DNA of 64,000 nucleotides from Caldovatus sediminis (lineage in GTDB: Bacteria > Pseudomonadota > Alphaproteobacteria > Acetobacterales > Acetobacteraceae), in assembly GCF_014644455.1 (NCBI RefSeq), contig NZ_BMKS01000011.1, forward strand, positions 44,968 to 108,967. The letters run 5' to 3'. The position numbers and the translations under genes are program-made. Shown in pieces: positions 59,798 to 64,000 of the stretch (within the stretch, counting starts at the first letter, position 1; each line of letters opens with the position of its first letter). The notes under the pieces are model-generated. The model was given only the letters and a program-made list of their open reading frames with translations, had not been told where the DNA came from and did no database searches.

Positions 59798-61471
59798 ATG
59801 ACCCCACCGCTCGACGACGCCGGCGCGGCCCCGACCGCGGCGCGGCCGGAAGGCTTCCTCTACAGCCCGATGTTCCCGCTGGGCGAGGACACGACGCCGT
59901 ACCGCAGGCTCGCCATCGCCGGCGTCTCCACGCTGCGCTGCGACGGCCGGACGGTGCTGCGGGTGGAGCCGGAGGCGCTGGCGGAACTCGCCCTCCAGGC
60001 GTGCAAGGACGCCTCCCACCTGCTGCGGCCCGGGCACCTCGCGCAGCTCCGCGCCATCCTCGACGATCCCGAGGCCTCGGCGAACGACCGCTTCGTCGCG
60101 CTCGACCTGCTGAAGAACGCCAACATCGCGGCGGGCGGCGTGCTGCCGATGTGCCAGGACACCGGCACCGCCATCGTCTTCGGCAAGAAGGGCCAGCGCG
60201 TCTGGGTGGAGGGCGACGAGGAGGAGGCGATCTCCTTCGGCGTCCACCGCGCCTACACCGAGACGAACCTGCGCTACTCCCAGATGGCGCCGCTTTCCAC
60301 CTTCGAGGAGGTGAACACCGGCAACAACCTCCCGGTGCAGTTCGACATCATGGCGGCGCCCGGCGAGCACCACGCCGACGAGTTCCACCTGATGTTCGTG
60401 CTGAAGGGCGGCGGCAGCGCGAACAAGACCTTCCTCTACCAGCAGACGCGGGCGGTGCTGAACAGGCCGAAGCTGCTCGCCTTCCTCGAGGAGAAGATCA
60501 GGACGCTCGGCACCTCCGCCTGCCCGCCCTACCACCTGGCGATCGTCATCGGCGGCACCTCGGCCGAGGCGACGCTGAAGACGGTGAAGCTGGCGAGCAC
60601 GCGCTACCTCGATTCGCTGCCGACCAGGGGCAGCAAGGCGGGCCACGCGATCCGCGATCCGGAGCTGGAGGCGGAGGTGCACAGGCTGACGCAGGACCTC
60701 GGCATCGGGGCGCAGTTCGGCGGCAAGTACTTCTGCCACGACGTGCGGGTGATCCGCCTGCCGCGCCACGGCGCCAGCTTGCCGATCGGCATCGGCGTCT
60801 CGTGCAGCGCGGACCGGCAGATCAAGGCGAAGATCACGCCGGAGGGCGTGTTCCTCGAGGAGCTGGAGCGCGATCCGGCGAAGTACCTGCCGGAGGCGAC
60901 GGAGGAGATCCTCGGCGGCGAGGTGGTGCGGATCGACCTCAACCGGCCGATGGAGGAGATCCGGGCCACCCTGTCGCAGTACCCGGTGAAGACGCGCGTC
61001 TCGCTGACCGGCCCGATGGTGGTGGCGCGCGACATCGCCCATGCGAAGCTGCAGGAGCGGCTGGACCGCGGCGAGGGCCTGCCGCAGTACATCAAGGACC
61101 ACCCGGTCTATTACGCCGGCCCGGCCAAGACGCCGCAGGGCTATGCCACCGGCAGCTTCGGGCCGACGACCGCGGGGCGCATGGACTCCTACGTCGAGGA
61201 ATTCCAGCGCCACGGCGGCAGCCTGGTGATGCTCGCCAAGGGCAACCGCTCGCGGGCGGTGCGGGAGGCGTGCCGGAAGTACGGGGGCTTCTATCTCGGC
61301 TCGGTCGGCGGCCCGGCGGCGCGGCTCGCCCAGGACTGCATCACCAAGGTCGAGGTGCTGGAGTATCCCGAACTCGGCATGGAGGCCGTGTGGCGCATCG
61401 AGGTGAAGGACTTCCCGGCCTTCATCGTGGTGGACGACAAGGGCAACGACTTCTACGACGGGCTGGAATAG
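59798..61471 (+). CDS. Fumarate hydratase, class I
   Basis: Iron-sulfur fumarase of 557 aa, two-domain single-chain form. The cluster cysteines are in MCQDTG, SACPPYH and [18 protein letters not shown] and [14 protein letters not shown] are conserved. ATG 59798 (MTPPLDD) is preferred; a longer frame from 59732 adds an Arg-rich stretch. Serves the TCA cycle. Confidence 0.95.
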   Translation: MTPPLDDAGAAPTAARPEGFLYSPMFPLGEDTTPYRRLAIAGVSTLRCDGRTVLRVEPEALAELALQACKDASHLLRPGHLAQLRAILDDPEASANDRFVALDLLKNANIAAGGVLPMCQDTGTAIVFGKKGQRVWVEGDEEEAISFGVHRAYTETNLRYSQMAPLSTFEEVNTGNNLPVQFDIMAAPGEHHADEFHLMFVLKGGGSANKTFLYQQTRAVLNRPKLLAFLEEKIRTLGTSACPPYHLAIVIGGTSAEATLKTVKLASTRYLDSLPTRGSKAGHAIRDPELEAEVHRLTQDLGIGAQFGGKYFCHDVRVIRLPRHGASLPIGIGVSCSADRQIKAKITPEGVFLEELERDPAKYLPEATEEILGGEVVRIDLNRPMEEIRATLSQYPVKTRVSLTGPMVVARDIAHAKLQERLDRGEGLPQYIKDHPVYYAGPAKTPQGYATGSFGPTTAGRMDSYVEEFQRHGGSLVMLAKGNRSRAVREACRKYGGFYLGSVGGPAARLAQDCITKVEVLEYPELGMEAVWRIEVKDFPAFIVVDDKGNDFYDGLE

Positions 61472-61498
61472 CCTGCGGCGGAGGAGGAGGCGAAGGCC

Positions 61499-61717
61499 AT
61501 GGCGGGATACCGGGTTCGGGTCTGGTTCGACGCGGACGGGCTGGGCGTCGGCGAGCCGGCGCGCGACAACGGCGTGCTGGAGCTTCCCGTCATCCCGCAG
61601 CCCGGCATGGAACTGGCCGACGACGAAGGCCGCGTCGCGACGATCCGCCGCGTCGTGCTGCTGGCCTCGCCCGATCCGGACGGCGCCGTCGCCGTACTGG
61701 TCTGCGCGCCGGGCTGA
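61499..61717 (+). CDS. Hypothetical protein, 72 aa
   Basis: Small predominantly beta protein (YRVRVWFDADGLG, then VATIRRVVLLASPDPDG). No family recognised. GAGGAGGAGG gives a strong ribosome-binding site, and the genes before and after are 27 and 13 nt away, so it is part of an operon. Confidence 0.75.
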   Translation: MAGYRVRVWFDADGLGVGEPARDNGVLELPVIPQPGMELADDEGRVATIRRVVLLASPDPDGAVAVLVCAPG

Positions 61718-61730
61718 AGGGGGCACCGGC

Positions 61731-62138
61731 GTGACGCGCCGCCTGATCTCCTCCGGCAGCCGGTTCGAGGAGGAGATCGGCTACTCGCGCGCCGTGGTGG
61801 ACGGCGACCTCGTCTGGGTCTCCGGCACCACGGGCTACGACTACGCGGCGATGACCATCGCGCCGGGCGTGGTCGAGCAGGCGGAGCAGTGCTTCCGCAA
61901 CATCGCCGCCGCGCTGGCCCAGGCCGGCTGCACGCTCGACGACGTGGTGCGGGTGCTGTTCATCGTGCCGGACCGCGCCGACTGGCCGGCCTGCTGGCCG
62001 GTGGTGAAGAGGCACCTCGGCCGGGCGCGCCCGGCCTCCACCCTGATCCACGCCGGGCTGCAGACGCCGGAGATGCGGATCGAGATCGAGGTGACGGCGC
62101 GCGTTCCGGCGCCGCCCTCGGAGCCCGCGACCGAATAG
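61731..62138 (+). CDS. RidA family protein
   Basis: 135-aa protein of the YjgF/YER057c/UK114 family, whose RidA member hydrolyses reactive enamines/imines. VWVSGTTGYDYAAMTIAPG, VEQAEQCFRNI and a final strand EIEVTARVP fit. The RidA arginine near the end (usually in RxxVEV) is replaced in MRIEIEV, so archetypal activity is uncertain; a subgroup member is likely. GTG start. Confidence 0.85.
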   Translation: MTRRLISSGSRFEEEIGYSRAVVDGDLVWVSGTTGYDYAAMTIAPGVVEQAEQCFRNIAAALAQAGCTLDDVVRVLFIVPDRADWPACWPVVKRHLGRARPASTLIHAGLQTPEMRIEIEVTARVPAPPSEPATE

Positions 62139-62192
62139 GCGCTGCGCCGTCCCGGCGTTGACCGGGCCGGGACCCGCCCGCATCCTGCACGC

Positions 62193-64000
62193 ATGAGCGG
62201 CGGCACCGACGGCTGGGCCCTGGCCGTGGACATCGGCGGCACCTTCACCGACGTGGTGCTGCGCCGCCGCGACGGGCACGCCGTCACCGACAAGACCCTC
62301 ACCACCCATCGCGACCTGCTCGAGGGCTTCTTCCGCGCGGTGGACCTCGCCCTGGGGCGCGCCGGCATCGCCCCGGCGCAGGTCGGCGACGTGACGGTGC
62401 ACGCGACGACGCTCGTCACCAACGCCGTGATCGAGCGCCGCGGCCCGCCGACCGCGCTGCTGGCGACCGAGGGCTTCGCGGACGTGCTGATCATCCGCGA
62501 CGAGCACCGCTACGACATGTTCGATCCGCAGATCGAGTTCCCGACCCCCCTGGTGCCGGAGGACCTGACCTTCACCCTGCGCGAGCGGACCCTGGCGGAC
62601 GGCACGGTGCTGCGGGCGGTGGACCCGGCCGAGGCGGCGGAGGCGGCGCGCGCGATGGCGGCGCGGGGGGTGCGCGGCGTCGCCGTCTGCCTGCTGCACA
62701 GCTATCGCAACCCGGCGAACGAGAGGGCGGCGCGCGAGGCGATCCTCGCCGCCGCGCCGGAGCTTTACGTCACGCTGTCCTCGGAGGTCGCGCCGCAGAT
62801 CCGCGAGTATCCGCGGGCGAGCACGGCGGTGGTGAACGCCTACACCCAGCCGATCGTCGCCCCCTATCTCGGCGCGCTGGCGGCGGAGCTGGGGCGGCGC
62901 GGCTTCCCCAACCGGCCGCTCATCATGCTCTCGAGCGGCGGCGTCGTGGGGACGGAGACGGCCGGGCGCTTCCCGGTGCGCATGGTCGAATCGGGGCCCG
63001 CCGCCGGCGCGCTCGCGGCCGTGCACTTCGCCGGGCTGCTCGGGATGGACCGGCTGCTGTCCTTCGACATGGGGGGCACCACGGCGAAGGCCTGCATCAT
63101 CCAGGACCGCAGGCCGCTCGTCACCGGCGCCTTCGAGGTGGACCGCCGCTACCGCTTCAAGCCCGGCAGCGGCTTCCCGGTGCTGGTCCCGGCGATCGAC
63201 ATGATCGAGATCGGCGCCGGCGGCGGCTCGATCGCGGCCGTGGACGCGCTCGGCCTGCTCAAGGTCGGGCCGCGCAGCGCCGGCAGCGAGCCGGGGCCGG
63301 CGTGCTACGGCCGGGGCGGGACGGAGCCGACGGTGACCGACGCCGACCTGGTGCTCGGCCTGCTCGATGCGGGGCGCTTCCTCGGCGGCGACATGCGGCT
63401 CGACGAGGCCGGGGCGCTGCGCGCCCTCGCGGCGCTGGGCGAGCGCCTCGGCGTGGACGCGATCGCCGCCGCGCGCGGGGTGTTCGAGGTGGTGTGCGAG
63501 AACATGGCCTCCGCCGCACGCGCGCACGCGACGGACCGCGGGCTGGACTGGCGCGGCCTGCCGGTCCTCGCCTTCGGCGGCGCCGGGCCGGTGCATGCCT
63601 GCCGCGTGGCGGAGCTGCTGGACTGCGCGACGGTGATCTTCCCCCCGATGGCGAGCGTGCTCTCCGCCTTCGGCACGCTGGTCACGCCGGTGCGGCTCGA
63701 CCTGGCGCGCAGCGCGCTCGGCGACCTGGCCGCGCTGGACTGGGCGGAGGTGGACGCGCTGCTCGCGGCGATGCGCGAGGAGGGCGCGGCGGCGCTGGGC
63801 GAGGCCGGGGTGGCGGCGCGCGATGCGGCGTTCTCGGTGGCGGCCGACCTGCGCTACCGCGGGCAGCAGAACGAGGTCACGGCGACGCTGCCCTGGGCCG
63901 CGCTCGCCGCGCGCGACGTGGCCGCGATCCGCGAGGCGTTCGAATCCGCCTACGAGGCGCTGTACGGCATCCGCCTGCCCGATGTCGGCGTGGAGGTCGT
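62193..64000 (+). CDS. Hydantoinase/oxoprolinase subunit A (partial)
   Basis: ATP-dependent hydrolase subunit (HyuA), 602 codons visible, cut by the window edge. Actin-like ATP-binding stretches VDIGGTFTDVVLR and LSFDMGGTTAKAC, plus MIEIGAGGGSIA and ATDRGLDWRGLPVLAFGGAG. It pairs with HyuB to open hydantoins or 5-oxoproline; that partner would lie outside. A RidA-like gene before it suggests an amide-catabolism operon. Confidence 0.93.
   Translation, partial: MSGGTDGWALAVDIGGTFTDVVLRRRDGHAVTDKTLTTHRDLLEGFFRAVDLALGRAGIAPAQVGDVTVHATTLVTNAVIERRGPPTALLATEGFADVLIIRDEHRYDMFDPQIEFPTPLVPEDLTFTLRERTLADGTVLRAVDPAEAAEAARAMAARGVRGVAVCLLHSYRNPANERAAREAILAAAPELYVTLSSEVAPQIREYPRASTAVVNAYTQPIVAPYLGALAAELGRRGFPNRPLIMLSSGGVVGTETAGRFPVRMVESGPAAGALAAVHFAGLLGMDRLLSFDMGGTTAKACIIQDRRPLVTGAFEVDRRYRFKPGSGFPVLVPAIDMIEIGAGGGSIAAVDALGLLKVGPRSAGSEPGPACYGRGGTEPTVTDADLVLGLLDAGRFLGGDMRLDEAGALRALAALGERLGVDAIAAARGVFEVVCENMASAARAHATDRGLDWRGLPVLAFGGAGPVHACRVAELLDCATVIFPPMASVLSAFGTLVTPVRLDLARSALGDLAALDWAEVDALLAAMREEGAAALGEAGVAARDAAFSVAADLRYRGQQNEVTATLPWAALAARDVAAIREAFESAYEALYGIRLPDVGVEV

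Overview
The window is very GC-rich, gene-dense chromosomal DNA from an alphaproteobacterium. It most resembles Rhodospirillales/Acetobacteraceae (Roseomonas-like), but that placement is inferred from gene content and order, not from a database search. Supporting signs are the miaB-phoH-ybeY-corC cluster, small SRP RNA upstream of dnaX-ybaB-recR, a circularly permuted two-piece tmRNA beside an alpha-type SspB, class I fumarase, ThyX, and pheA-kdsB beside a membrane-anchored cytochrome c. No CRISPR array, intact insertion sequence or tRNA gene was seen.

Layout. 0.1-4.2 kb: miaB-phoH-ybeY-corC operon (+). 4.4-8.2 kb: a DsbD-like reductase, a PEP-mutase/isocitrate-lyase superfamily enzyme and a small unknown gene. 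8.3-15.4 kb (-): a carbohydrate-type ABC importer operon (binding protein, two permeases, ATPase) continuing into an SDR, an Ldh-family dehydrogenase and an unknown protein; two perfect hairpins follow the binding-protein gene. 15.6-20.5 kb: an FAD amine/amino-acid oxidoreductase, a cytochrome b561, a 68-aa protein with an internal repeat, isocitrate lyase, and a divergent RamB/ScfR-like regulator. 20.6-22.6 kb: two TRAP permease subunits with no binding protein. 23.0-29.8 kb: five genes homologous to group 4 [NiFe] membrane hydrogenase/complex I modules, whose large subunit has lost the NiFe-binding cysteines. This is an Ehr-like complex and the most unusual system in the window.

30.0-36.8 kb: a lipoprotein, an S4 RNA-binding protein, a SUV3-like helicase and an MFS transporter. 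The MFS 3' end is duplicated (176 bp identical) on both sides of an inserted, compositionally different GSCFA-domain gene. 36.8-41.8 kb (-): ftsH, recR, ybaB, dnaX and SRP RNA. 42.0-43.4 kb: a MEDS-domain sensor kinase broken by three apparent frameshifts. 43.6-48.1 kb: nudC, a lipoprotein, pheA, kdsB, cytochrome c and an inositol-phosphatase family enzyme. 48.2-55.4 kb: a YejABEF-type peptide ABC importer with a membrane protein and a GhrA-like reductase. 55.5-58.7 kb (-): MarR regulator, M17 aminopeptidase and thyX. 58.8-64 kb (+): permuted ssrA, sspB, fumarase, a small unknown gene, RidA and the start of a hydantoinase A gene cut by the window edge.

Functional themes are RNA/translation quality control (miaB, ybeY, S4 protein, helicase, tmRNA-SspB, FtsH), C2/glyoxylate metabolism (aceA, its regulator, GhrA) and several solute importers. 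Most start-codon choices rest on ribosome-binding sites, overlaps and family length; alternatives are given where they matter.
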